A stretch of 64,000 nt of DNA from CAWKOH01 sp963851245. GTDB lineage: Bacteria > Actinomycetota > Acidimicrobiia > Acidimicrobiales > Palsa-688. The translations under genes were made by a program, and so were the position numbers. The DNA lies in NCBI GenBank assembly GCA_963851245.1, contig CAWKOH010000005.1:62001-126000 (forward strand), written 5' to 3'. Positions 27,140 through 35,490 of this stretch are shown here, in pieces. Within the stretch, counting starts at the first letter, position 1. The number at the start of each line of letters is the position of its first letter. Under the pieces are notes generated by a model that was not told the origin of the DNA, did not search any database, and saw only the letters and a program-made list of their open reading frames with translations.

Positions 27140-29086
27140 TCAGGTTCCAGCGGCCGGCGCGCTGGGCGAGGGGACGACAGCCGCACCGGACTGCAGGACC
27201 GCCTGGAGCTCGCTGCCGTCGATGGTCTCCTTTTCCAAAAGCAAGGTGACGACGCGGTCGAGCTCGGGTCGGTGCGCGGACAGCAGGGAGGTGGCTCGTT
27301 CCTGGGCTTCGCGGAGCAGCGTGGCCACCTCTTCGTCGATAGCCCTCTGCGTTGTTTCGGCGTAGGGCCGGCTGGTGAGGCCGTTGTCGCCCAGGTAGCC
27401 GGGCCCGTTAGACGTGTAACCGACTGGCCCCACCCGGTCCGACAGCCCCCACTCTCGAACCATCCTGACCGCCAGCTGGGTGGCACCGGCCAGATCGTTC
27501 GAAGCCCCCGTCGATGCCTCACCCAGGACCAGGAGCTCCGCCGCTCGCCCCCCGAGGCGAACCGCCAGCGAGTCCTTCAAGTAGCTCTCGGGGTAGAGAT
27601 GACGCTCGTTCTCGGGCAGCTGCTCGGTCACGCCCAGGGCCTGACCCGAGGGCAGGATCGTAACCTTGGCGACGGGATCGGCGTGACTGGAGAGGGCGGC
27701 CACCAGCGCATGCCCCGTCTCGTGCACAGCTACCGAGAACTTCTCCTCTGGGAGCAGGGCGTTGGTGCTGTCCCGGCGCCCGAGCAGGATGCGATCCCGG
27801 GCCATATCGAAGTCGGCCGCGGTTATTACCGTTCGGTTCTCCCGCACCGCGTGTATGGCCGCCTCGTTTATCAGGTTGGCCAGGTCCGCACCCGAGAAGC
27901 CGGGCGTGCCCCGAGCTGTGATGTTCAGGTCGACGTCCGGATCGAGGTGTTTCCCTTCCACGTGGACAGCCAGGATGGCCCGGCGTTCGGCCAGATTCGG
28001 GAGCGGGATCTCGACCGTCCGGTCGAAACGGCCGGGTCGCAGAAGGGCCGCATCCAGGCTCTCCGGCCGGTTGGTGGCGGCCATCACCACCACACCGGTG
28101 GCCGGGTCGAAGCCGTCCATCTCGGCCAGCAACTGGTTGAGGGTCTGCTCGCGCTCGTCGTTGGAGGAAAAGCCACCCGTACCGCGCCGGCCACCGATGG
28201 CATCGATCTCGTCGATGAAGATGATCGACGGAGCCCGTTTGCGAGCGTCGGCAAACAGGTCCCGCACCCGTGACGCCCCGACGCCCACGAACAGTTCGAC
28301 GAAGCTGGACCCGGTCAGAGCCAGGAACGGAACGCCCGCCTCGCCCGCTACGGCCCGGGCGATCAGCGTCTTCCCGGTGCCCGGCGGACCGACCATCAGT
28401 ACTCCTTTGGGTCCGACCGCCCCCGCCTGTTCGTAGCGCTCGGGGTGCTGGAGAAAGTCCACCACCTCTCGCACCTCGTTCTTGGCGCTCTCATAGCCGG
28501 CGACATCGGAGAAGCGGGTCTGAGGCTTGTCCTCGTCGTAGACCTTGGCCCGGGAGCTGCCGATACCCATGATTCCGCCCAGCCCGCCGCCGCCGCCACC
28601 GAGCGCGCCGAGAGACTTGCGGGCCCGGCGCCCGATCCAGACGAAGAAGGCTATGAAGAGGATAAAGGGCAGGAGGTCGAGGATGATCGCCGCGATGGAA
28701 ACGCTCGAAGAGGAGGTGGTGGCGGTGACGTCGACGTTGTGCGCGCTCAGCAGCGCCGCCAGGTCGTTCTGCGGCGGCACCACCGGTATCTGAGACTTGT
28801 ACTTCTTACCGTCGGTCAGAGTGCCCGTGACGGCGCCGGAGCTGCTGATCGTCGCCGTTTTCACCTGGTTCGAAGTGACGGCGGTCTGGAACTGGGTATA
28901 GCTCAGCGTCTGCACTGAGGAAGACTTCGAGACCATCGTCTCGCTGATGAGAGCCACGGTGATGATCAGACCGACCAGCAGCAGCCAGGCCCGCCACCGG
29001 GGCGGAGGAGGCGGCGCCGGGGCCGGACGGCGGTCCGGTGGGGGCCCGGAGCGAGCCGGACTCGAATGATGCCGAATGGGGGACAC
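27140..29086 (-). CDS. ftsH: ATP-dependent zinc metalloprotease FtsH
   Basis: 648-residue membrane-anchored AAA+ protease that degrades misfolded membrane proteins and short-lived regulators. Two N-terminal transmembrane segments flank a small extracytoplasmic domain (about residues 35-130), followed by Walker A GPPGTGKT, pore loop FVELFVGVGASRVR, Walker B IIFIDEIDAIGG, the second region of homology RPGRFDR, and the zinc site HETGH (most FtsH proteins have HEAGH, so Thr is a mild variant). The N-terminus is Pro/Arg-rich. Single gene, with about 100 bp to the divergent gene at 29188. Confidence 0.96.
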   Translation of the reverse strand: MSPIRHHSSPARSGPPPDRRPAPAPPPPPRWRAWLLLVGLIITVALISETMVSKSSSVQTLSYTQFQTAVTSNQVKTATISSSGAVTGTLTDGKKYKSQIPVVPPQNDLAALLSAHNVDVTATTSSSSVSIAAIILDLLPFILFIAFFVWIGRRARKSLGALGGGGGGLGGIMGIGSSRAKVYDEDKPQTRFSDVAGYESAKNEVREVVDFLQHPERYEQAGAVGPKGVLMVGPPGTGKTLIARAVAGEAGVPFLALTGSSFVELFVGVGASRVRDLFADARKRAPSIIFIDEIDAIGGRRGTGGFSSNDEREQTLNQLLAEMDGFDPATGVVVMAATNRPESLDAALLRPGRFDRTVEIPLPNLAERRAILAVHVEGKHLDPDVDLNITARGTPGFSGADLANLINEAAIHAVRENRTVITAADFDMARDRILLGRRDSTNALLPEEKFSVAVHETGHALVAALSSHADPVAKVTILPSGQALGVTEQLPENERHLYPESYLKDSLAVRLGGRAAELLVLGEASTGASNDLAGATQLAVRMVREWGLSDRVGPVGYTSNGPGYLGDNGLTSRPYAETTQRAIDEEVATLLREAQERATSLLSAHRPELDRVVTLLLEKETIDGSELQAVLQSGAAVVPSPSAPAAGT

Positions 29087-29187
29087 GACCGAAGGCTAGG
29101 CCCGGCGAGCCTCGTCCATCGGGCCGGTGGTCAGAAGCGAGCTGCCCTCCCACTGCGTAAGCCGAAAGTGGTTGTAATCTTGTAAGC

Positions 29188-29649
29188 ATGACGCCGGAGA
29201 TCCAGCGGTTTTTCGACGACAAGGTGCCGAAGGACTGGTTCGCCGGTCCGTCCGTCATCGAGTCGGACGACGACGAAATCCACTACGTGGGGGTACTCCC
29301 GCCCGGCGCAGGGGCCGACGGGTTCAGGGAACGGACCCGCGCCGAGCGCATGGCTATCGCCCAAGAAGCCGAGTCGCGCTTCGGGAGGAAAGTTTCGTGG
29401 GGGGTGAAGAGAGACGGCGTCACCACCATGTTCACAACCCAGAGCACGCCGGTCATGACCCGCCTACGGCTTCCGGAACGCACCGTCCTTGACACCCTCA
29501 TCGACGCCGGAGTGGCTAGAAGCCGAAGTGATGCCCTGGCCTGGTGCGTGAGGTTGGTGGGGCGCCACCAGGCCGAGTGGCTGGCCGATCTGCGCGAGGC
29601 CCTGGTCGGGGTCGAGCAAGCCCGGGAGGGAGGACAGACACTGATATGA
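29188..29649 (+). CDS. Uncharacterised protein with ribbon-helix-helix-like C-terminus
   Basis: 153 residues. The first half is an unknown small domain. From about residue 90 the pattern MTRLRLPERTVLDTLIDAGV, then ARSRSDALAWCVRLV matches a CopG/Arc-type ribbon-helix-helix: an amphipathic strand followed by two helices. It could be a DNA-binding regulator of the protease operon that follows. Upstream, TTGTAA is repeated twice in 14 bp (29172-29184) and TAATCT lies 7 nt before the ATG, so the transcript may be leaderless; this is a guess. Its stop overlaps the next gene's probable ATG (29646) by 4 bp. Confidence 0.7.
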   Translation: MTPEIQRFFDDKVPKDWFAGPSVIESDDDEIHYVGVLPPGAGADGFRERTRAERMAIAQEAESRFGRKVSWGVKRDGVTTMFTTQSTPVMTRLRLPERTVLDTLIDAGVARSRSDALAWCVRLVGRHQAEWLADLREALVGVEQAREGGQTLI

Positions 29650-30588
29650 CAGATCTGCTGCGAAAATTCAGACAACCGCGAGACCGACGCCCTCGATGCC
29701 TACTCAGAGATCGTCGTCACGGTGGCCGAACGGGTCGTCCCGTCCGTCGCGGCTCTCCGCGTCGGTTCCAGGGGCCGGCAGGGTGCAGGCAGCGCCGTCG
29801 TGCTCAGCTCCGATGGGTACCTCTTGACATCTGCCCACGTGGTGGCCGGCGCCGAGCGGGGGACGGCGTCCTTCGCGGACGGGCGGGAGGCAACGTTCGA
29901 GCTGGTCGGACGGGACCCGCTATCAGATCTGGCCGTAGTGAGGGTGGTCGCGACCGGGCTCCCTCAGGTCGAGATCGGCAGCGCCGACGCCCTCCGGGTG
30001 GGTCAACTGGTGGTCGCAGTCGGCAACCCAAACGGCTTGGCCGGGTCGGTTACCGCCGGCGTAGTGAGCGCCCTCGGACGATCCCTGCCGTCGGGGGGCC
30101 GCCTGGTGGAGAACGTCATCCAGACCGACGCCGCTCTCAACCCGGGGAACTCGGGCGGGGCGCTGGTCGATTCCCGAGCCCGGTTGGTGGGCGTGAACAC
30201 GGCCCTGGCCGGCATCGGGCTGGGGCTGGCGGTTCCCGTTAACCCGACCACCCTCGAGATCGTGGCCACCCTCATGCGCGATGGACGGGTGCGCCGGGCC
30301 TACCTGGGCGTCGTCGGGGGCGGCCGGCCGCTGGCGGCGCGGCGGGCCGACGAGGTGGGCCAGCGCCACGGTGTCGGCGTGATAGAGGTCGCGGCAGGAA
30401 GCCCGGCCGAGCGAGCCGGCTTGCAGCCCACGGACACCATCTTGGCCGTGGACGGCACACCGACCGAGGACGCCGGCGATCTGCAGCGTCTCATGCGCAC
30501 CGACGCCATCGGTCGGACCCTTCAGCTCAAGGTTCTCCGGGGTGACCGCGTGCTCACGATAGAGGCGGTCCCGACCGAACTGGCTTAA
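29646..30588 (+). CDS. HtrA/DegP-type serine protease with PDZ domain (start region frameshifted)
   Basis: Trypsin-like protease: catalytic His in TSAHVVAGA, Asp in DPLSDLAVVRV, Ser in NPGNSGGALVD, then one PDZ domain (about the last 95 residues, including AYLGVVGGG and GSPAERAGLQPTDTI). The intact frame begins at GTG 29722 (288 aa), but translation in that frame is open upstream and reads like protein (TDALDAYSEIVVTVAERV) without a start codon back to the TGA at 29647. The ATG at 29646 overlaps the preceding stop and encodes MTDLLRK; one extra base in the AAAATT stretch at about 29661-29668 would join both. Total span 943 nt = 3 x 314 + 1. No signal peptide or membrane anchor is visible, so this HtrA may be cytoplasmic. 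Confidence 0.85.
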
Positions 30589-30625
30589 CCTGAAGGCCGG
30601 CGCCCGTCGTAGAGGGGAGGGCCGC

Positions 30626-31348
30626 ATGGCGCAGCCGGACCCCCCATTGGCCGCATCCCAGTTCGCTTCCGCCCGGTCCACACTGCACCGCGTCGCCGCC
30701 CACATCCTGGGGCGGCGCCGGTACGAGGTCTCCAGGCGGTTCGGCCTGCGCGCCAGCCCCGGCGGCATCGCCACTCCTGCGTTTGGCGACGGTCCTGAAG
30801 TCCTACGGGTCACCGGTGGTGTCTTGATGCGGGAAAAGGACGGCCAGGTCGGCTGCCAGACGATCCCCGGTACGACGCTGCGTGACCTGGCCGCATTCGC
30901 CGGGGCCGACATCGAAGCCCAGTTCTCCTGCGGCCCGGACACCCCTCCGACCGGAGACCTGGACGAACCGCTCGCCCTCGATCTGGATGCCCTCGAAGTC
31001 CTGGCGGCCTGGTACCAGTACGGCTGGGCTGTGCTCGACAGAGTGCTCTCAGCCCTGTCCGCCCCCACCCATCCCGACGTCATCCAGCTCTGGCCCGAGC
31101 ACTTCGACGCCGCCACGAACTTCGCTTTGGCCAACGGATCTCGTGTCGGAGTCGGCGCATCCCCTGGCGACGGTTATGTCGACGAGCCGTACCTGTACGT
31201 GGGACCGTGGGGTCCCGAGCGACCCCGCGATCCCAGCTACTGGAACGCCCCGTTTGGCGCCGTGCTGACCAGGGGCCAGCTGAACGATCCTCGCTTGGAT
31301 GCAGGGGTGGCGTTCGTGACGGAGGGCCTGCAGCTGCTCGAGGGATGA
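30626..31348 (+). CDS. Uncharacterised protein
   Basis: 240 residues with a good ribosome site (GAGGGGAGGG) before the ATG. No catalytic or binding motif that I recognise. The middle is acidic (DLDEPLALDLDALEVLAAWY) and the C-terminal half has an aromatic-rich segment (YVDEPYLYVGPWGPE, then YWNAPFGAVL). No signal peptide or membrane helix. It sits between htrA and dinB on the same strand; the dinB LexA box lies just after its stop, so it is probably transcribed separately from dinB. Confidence 0.7.
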   Translation: MAQPDPPLAASQFASARSTLHRVAAHILGRRRYEVSRRFGLRASPGGIATPAFGDGPEVLRVTGGVLMREKDGQVGCQTIPGTTLRDLAAFAGADIEAQFSCGPDTPPTGDLDEPLALDLDALEVLAAWYQYGWAVLDRVLSALSAPTHPDVIQLWPEHFDAATNFALANGSRVGVGASPGDGYVDEPYLYVGPWGPERPRDPSYWNAPFGAVLTRGQLNDPRLDAGVAFVTEGLQLLEG

Positions 31349-31376
31349 CAGAGACGGCTCCGGCGGCCTGGCTGAT

Positions 31377-31390
31377 CGAACATATGTTCT
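31377..31390 (+). promoter_or_regulatory. LexA (SOS) box of dinB
   Basis: CGAACATATGTTCT matches the Gram-positive/actinobacterial LexA consensus CGAAC-N4-GTTCG at all positions but the last. It lies 15 bp upstream of the dinB GTG, so LexA bound here would block transcription until DNA damage. It follows the stop codon of the preceding gene by 28 bp. Confidence 0.82.
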
Positions 31391-31405
31391 GTAACGTGGG
31401 GAGCG

Positions 31406-32662
31406 GTGAAACAGCAGGGAGCGGCGACGATCCTTCATGCCGACCTGGACGCCTTCTACGCCTCGGTCGAGCAGCTCTTCGACCCGTCCCTGCGAGGACG
31501 GCCGATAGCCGTTGGCGGCGGCGTGGTGCTGGCCGCGTCGTATGAAGCCCGTAAGTGCGGTGTGCGGTCGGGCATGGCCGGCTGGGTGGCCAGACGGCTG
31601 TGCCCGAGCATCGAGTTCGTAGGCGGCCATTTCCGCGAGTACCAGCGACTCGCCGATCAGGTCATGCAGGTCTTCTACGACTTCACGCCACTCGTGGAAC
31701 GCATCTCGATAGACGAGGCTTTCCTGGACGTGGCCGGGGCCGTGCACCTCTTCGGGCCCCCCAGCCGGATCGCGGCGGCGATCAGAAAGCGGGTACGGGC
31801 CGAAACCGGGCTGCCCGTGTCGGTGGGCGTAGCGCGCACCAAGCACCTGGCCAAGGTGGCGTCCCGCGTAGCCAAACCGGACGGCGTGGTGGAGGTGGAC
31901 CCGGCGAAGGAGCGGGAGTTCCTCGACCCCCTCCCGGTCGGCCTGATCTGGGGCGTGGGGCCAGTCACCGAGGCCCGCCTGGCCGGCCGGGGCATCCGCA
32001 CCGTCGGCGACCTGAGCAGGGTTTCGAGTCCGACCCTTCAGCAACTACTGGGCGCGGCGTCCGGGACCAAGCTGGCTTCGCTGTCAGCCAACATCGACCC
32101 GCGTGCGATCGATACGCCCCACGCCGCCAAGTCGATCGGTGCCCAAGCGGCGCTGGGCGCCCGGCCGGCGACCCGGGCTCTGCTGGCTGAGACCATCGGC
32201 TACCTGATCGATCGGGTGAGCGGCCGCCTGCGCGGCGGCCACCGGGCGGCGCGCACCGTCACGGTCCGGGTCCGGTTCCGCGGCCTGCGGTCGGTGACGC
32301 GCTCGCTCACGGTTGGCGCGCCCATCTCCGCCACGCTGACGCTGACCGAGATGGCCCTGCAGCTGGCCTCCGAGGCCCTGGGTGACCACCCGACCGAAAG
32401 CCAGATAACGCTGCTCGGGGTTTCTTTGTCCAACCTGGTAGAGGAGCCCCCGCTACAGCTAGAGCTCCCCGTCGAGATCGGCGCTGACCGGATTCGCCCC
32501 GGTTCAGCTGTGGGGTCGGCCCGATGGGGCGTTGACCGCTCGGTCGACGCCATCCGGGCCAGGTTCGGGCGCGCCGCCATCGGATACGCCACCGTGGTGT
32601 TCTCGACCGCCGACCGGGTCCCTGAAGAGTTTCGCGAGCTGGCCGAGCACCCAGACCCGTGA
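31406..32662 (+). CDS. dinB: DNA polymerase IV (Y-family translesion polymerase)
   Basis: 418 residues. The Y-family catalytic core is complete: HADLDAFYASVEQ with the first metal-binding Asp, SYEARKCGVRSGM, SIDEAFLDV with the second acidic pair, then the thumb with helix-hairpin-helix (GVGPVTEARLAGRGIRTVGD) and the little-finger domain. It copies damaged templates with low fidelity. GTG start at 31406 follows a LexA box. No clear C-terminal beta-clamp-binding peptide was identified. Monocistronic. Confidence 0.95.
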   Translation: MKQQGAATILHADLDAFYASVEQLFDPSLRGRPIAVGGGVVLAASYEARKCGVRSGMAGWVARRLCPSIEFVGGHFREYQRLADQVMQVFYDFTPLVERISIDEAFLDVAGAVHLFGPPSRIAAAIRKRVRAETGLPVSVGVARTKHLAKVASRVAKPDGVVEVDPAKEREFLDPLPVGLIWGVGPVTEARLAGRGIRTVGDLSRVSSPTLQQLLGAASGTKLASLSANIDPRAIDTPHAAKSIGAQAALGARPATRALLAETIGYLIDRVSGRLRGGHRAARTVTVRVRFRGLRSVTRSLTVGAPISATLTLTEMALQLASEALGDHPTESQITLLGVSLSNLVEEPPLQLELPVEIGADRIRPGSAVGSARWGVDRSVDAIRARFGRAAIGYATVVFSTADRVPEEFRELAEHPDP

Positions 32663-32684
32663 CCGGGGCGGCCCGGTTTAGTTT

Positions 32685-33804
32685 GTGGGGATGGTGGACC
32701 CAGACCCGGCGCCGCCCTCGGAGGCGGAGTTCGTGGTCGTGGGTGCCGGCCTGCTCGGGCTCAGCACGGCCTGGCACCTGGCCCAGCGGGGTCGGGAGGT
32801 GGTGGTCCTCGAGCGGGCCCGGGTCGGGCACCCGGGATCCGGTTCGCATGGAGCTTGCCGCATCTTTCGCCTCGGTTACGACGATCCCCGCTACGTCGAG
32901 CTGGCCAGGCGGGCCTTGCCCCTCTGGCGGGATCTGGAGGCCGAGACGGGATCGGAACTGTTGACAACTACCGGCCAGATCACCTTCGGTCCGGGTCTCG
33001 ATCTGCTGCAGGCCGGCCTGACCGAGGCGGGAGCGCCATCGGAGTTGTGGTCCGCCGCGGACGCGACGGCGCGCTTCCCTGATGTTGCCGTCCCCGGTCC
33101 GGTTCTTTTCGAGCCGGCTTCGGGTGTGATCAACGCTGAGCGATGCCTGCAGACGTTGCGCTCGGTTGTCGAGGGCCCTCTCCACGAGGGAGTCGAGGTC
33201 GCCGGGGTGGTGGAGGAGAGCGGGACCGTCAAGGTGGCCACTACAGCGGGGACCGTGACGGCGTCAAGCGTGGTGTGTTGCGCCGGCCCCTGGAGCCGCC
33301 CGGTCTTGGCTACGGCCGGAATCGACCTGCGCCTGTCGGTTTCCCTCGAGCAGGTGGCTTACTTCGCCGCGCAGCCGCCCGGTCTCGACTTCCATGCCCG
33401 TCGTCGTCCAGCGGGCCGAGCCGATGCTGTACGGCCTGCCTACGCCCGACGGGCGTCTCTTCAAAGTGGGTCTTCACCACTCGGGGCCGGTCGTTCCACC
33501 AGACGGCGCCGACCTGGCTCCCGACCCCGCCGGCGACGGTCGTCTGGCGGCCAGTGTGGCCCGGCTGCTACCCGCCTTCGACCCGGTACCGGTCCGATCG
33601 GAGCGGTGTTTCTACGACAACAGTCCCGACGAGCATTTCGTCATCGACCGCGTGGGTCGCATCACCATCGGGGCCGGCACGTCCGGTCACGGTTTCAAGT
33701 TCGGTCCGCTGCTCGGCGCCCTGCTGGCCGACCTGGCGGAGGGGCGGTCGCCGCGGGCTTCGATCGGTTGGCTGGCTTCGACTCGCCCGGGCGTGCGCGC
33801 CTGA
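32685..33804 (+). pseudogene. Sarcosine oxidase / N-methyl-amino-acid oxidase-like flavoenzyme, frameshifted
   Basis: FAD-dependent amine oxidase of the MSOX/SolA type. N-terminal Rossmann motif VVVGAGLLGLSTAWHLAQRG and GSHGACRIFRLGYDDPRYVE (the covalent-FAD/active-site region of the family) read in the first frame up to about 33390. The rest of the enzyme, including YGLPTPDGRLFKVGLHHSG and GHGFKFGPLLGALLADL, continues in another frame from 33394 to 33804. The span is 1120 nt = 3 x 373 + 1, and 373 residues is the normal family length, so a single extra base near 33380-33395 explains the break. Start is GTG 32685 or ATG 32691. Functional only if the shift is a sequencing error. Confidence 0.85.
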
Positions 33805-33922
33805 GGGGTCGGCTCCCAGCCCGACGGGCGCCGACGGGAGGAACTCGCGGTGCCCTGAGGTTCGGTCTGAGGAGTCGGGTTTGAGGGTCGGGATGACCGG
33901 TGGCCCCGGATATGGTGCCGGG

Positions 33923-34834
33923 ATGCGTTTCAGCGTCTGGCCTTCTCCAACCAATCCGTGGGAGGAGATCCTCGAACTGGCTCGTCACTGTGAGGCGACC
34001 GGCTGGGACGGCATCTATTTCGCCGACCACTTCATGCCCAACGGGCCCGGGACGACGGCCCTCGACGGGGACACCCTCGAATGCTGGTCGGTGATCTCGG
34101 GCCTGGCCGCGGCGGTCCCCCGATTGCGGCTGGCCCCGCTGGTCACCAGTGTCACTTACCGCCATCCGGCCGTGCTGGCCAAGGTCGCAGCCGCGGTCGA
34201 CCAGATCAGCGGCGGGCGGCTCACGCTGGGCATCGGCGCCGGCTGGCAAGAGAACGAGCACGCTTCCTACGGCATCGAGCTGGGAACCGTCAAGCAACGC
34301 CTGGACCGGTTCGAAGAGGCGGTGGCCATCCTGGTCTCGATGTTGCGGGAGCGTCGTACCACGTTCTCCGGCCGCTACTTCCGTGTCACCGATGCCCCCA
34401 ATCAGCCGGCGCCGGTCCAGAGCCGGCTGCCGCTTTTGATCGGCGGCAGAGGTGAGCGCCGGACCATGCGCATCGCGGCTCGTTACGCGGACGAGTGGAA
34501 CTCCTGGACCTCGCCCGACGAGCTCGTCCGCAAGGTCGCGGTGCTGCACGCCCATTCTGAAGAAGCCGGGCGAGATCCCACGGAGATCGGTATCTCGACG
34601 CAGGCCCTCCTGTTTCTCTCGAAGGACGAGGCGTGGTTGGCGGACAAACGCCAGCGCGACCCGAGCCGGCCCGTGATCGTCGGTACGCCGAACGCCGTGG
34701 CCGACATCGTCGGCCGATACCGGGACGCCGGCGCCGGAGAGCTCATAATTCCTGACTTCACACTCGGCCCGATCGGGCGCCGGAAGGACACCCTGGACCT
34801 GTTCATGGAGGAGGTCGTCCCGCAGGTCGGGTGA
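33923..34834 (+). CDS. LLM class (probably F420-dependent) oxidoreductase
   Basis: 303 residues from the ATG at 33923 (MRFSVWPSPTNPWEEILELA). Luciferase-like TIM barrel with WDGIYFADHFMP, RLRLAPLVTSVTYRHPAVLA, and GGRLTLGIGAGWQENEH, the typical LLM/F420 signature, followed by PLLIGGRGERRTMRIAARYA. In actinobacteria such proteins mostly use F420, occasionally FMN. The longer frame from 33143 runs inside the preceding flavoenzyme gene and is not real. Substrate unknown; possibly linked to the amine oxidase upstream. Confidence 0.88.
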   Translation: MRFSVWPSPTNPWEEILELARHCEATGWDGIYFADHFMPNGPGTTALDGDTLECWSVISGLAAAVPRLRLAPLVTSVTYRHPAVLAKVAAAVDQISGGRLTLGIGAGWQENEHASYGIELGTVKQRLDRFEEAVAILVSMLRERRTTFSGRYFRVTDAPNQPAPVQSRLPLLIGGRGERRTMRIAARYADEWNSWTSPDELVRKVAVLHAHSEEAGRDPTEIGISTQALLFLSKDEAWLADKRQRDPSRPVIVGTPNAVADIVGRYRDAGAGELIIPDFTLGPIGRRKDTLDLFMEEVVPQVG

Positions 34835-34898
34835 CCGGCGGCGCGTTCCCGCAGGGCTGTCGAGTCGGGGTATCCGGGTCGGGCCCGGTGAGTCTGTC

Positions 34899-35375
34899 GT
34901 GGCGGCCGGACGCCGACGACGGTTGGAACACCACCCGCCTACGCTCTTCATCATCGCCCCCAACTGGCTCGCCCTGGCTGCCCCCGTGCTCGCATTCTCT
35001 CAGGCGGACGGCCTGGTCCTGATCTTCGTGGTGCTCCCCTTCGTCGTCGCGGCGCTGCTCGTTCCGTTCATGGTGTGGCGCAACTCGCGCGGCCCTCGAC
35101 CGGTGCTCACCTCGGAGATCCTGGCCGGCGGAGTGAGGGGGGAGGCGGAAATCGTCTCGGTCCGGACGCTCGGTTCCATCCTGGACGTGCGCCCTATGGT
35201 GCGCTTCCAGCTGAAGGTGAGGGCCAGCGCGGAGGAGCCAGCGTTCGATCTGGAGGTCGTGCAATCGCTCCCCCGCTATGTGATCGGCGAGTTCCGCTCC
35301 GGCGATGTGGTGGAGGTCCGGTTCACCCCCGACCGGGCGGCGGGGGCGGTGGTCTGGGGTCCGCAGGCTCCGTAG
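34899..35375 (+). CDS. Small membrane protein, function unknown
   Basis: 158 residues from GTG 34899. Two hydrophobic helices (about residues 16-36 and 39-60: WLALAAPVLAF, VLIFVVLPFVVAALLVPFMV) followed by a cytoplasmic beta-rich domain of about 90 residues (GEAEIVSVRTLGSILDVRPM...VVQSLPRYVIGEFRSGD) resembling DUF3592-like domains of actinobacterial membrane proteins. No catalytic residues. Short distance from the LLM gene; may be co-transcribed. Confidence 0.65.
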   Translation: MAAGRRRRLEHHPPTLFIIAPNWLALAAPVLAFSQADGLVLIFVVLPFVVAALLVPFMVWRNSRGPRPVLTSEILAGGVRGEAEIVSVRTLGSILDVRPMVRFQLKVRASAEEPAFDLEVVQSLPRYVIGEFRSGDVVEVRFTPDRAAGAVVWGPQAP

Positions 35376-35460
35376 TGATGGGGTCGCACATCGGCGGCGT
35401 CGTCGTGGTCCGGGGATACGCCATTGGCCACCTCCCGGGTCACGAAGCGGCACCCGAAAT

Positions 35461-35478
35461 GACTGGCTAGGGCCAGTC
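35461..35478. promoter_or_regulatory. Palindrome before the DyP-encapsulin operon
   Basis: GACTGGC (35461-35467) and GCCAGTC (35472-35478) form a perfect 7-bp inverted repeat around TAGG, ending 12 bp before the DyP ATG at 35491. Its position suits an operator or a leader hairpin that could mask the ribosome-binding region. Confidence 0.5.
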
Positions 35479-35490
35479 TACGATCAGGCG

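Noticed and set aside
26999..28273. 424-codon plus-strand frame
   Set aside because: Antisense to ftsH with no recognisable domain.
29172..29187. Leaderless promoter before the 29188 gene
   Set aside because: TAATCT is at the right distance, but no -35 element is visible; kept only as a remark.
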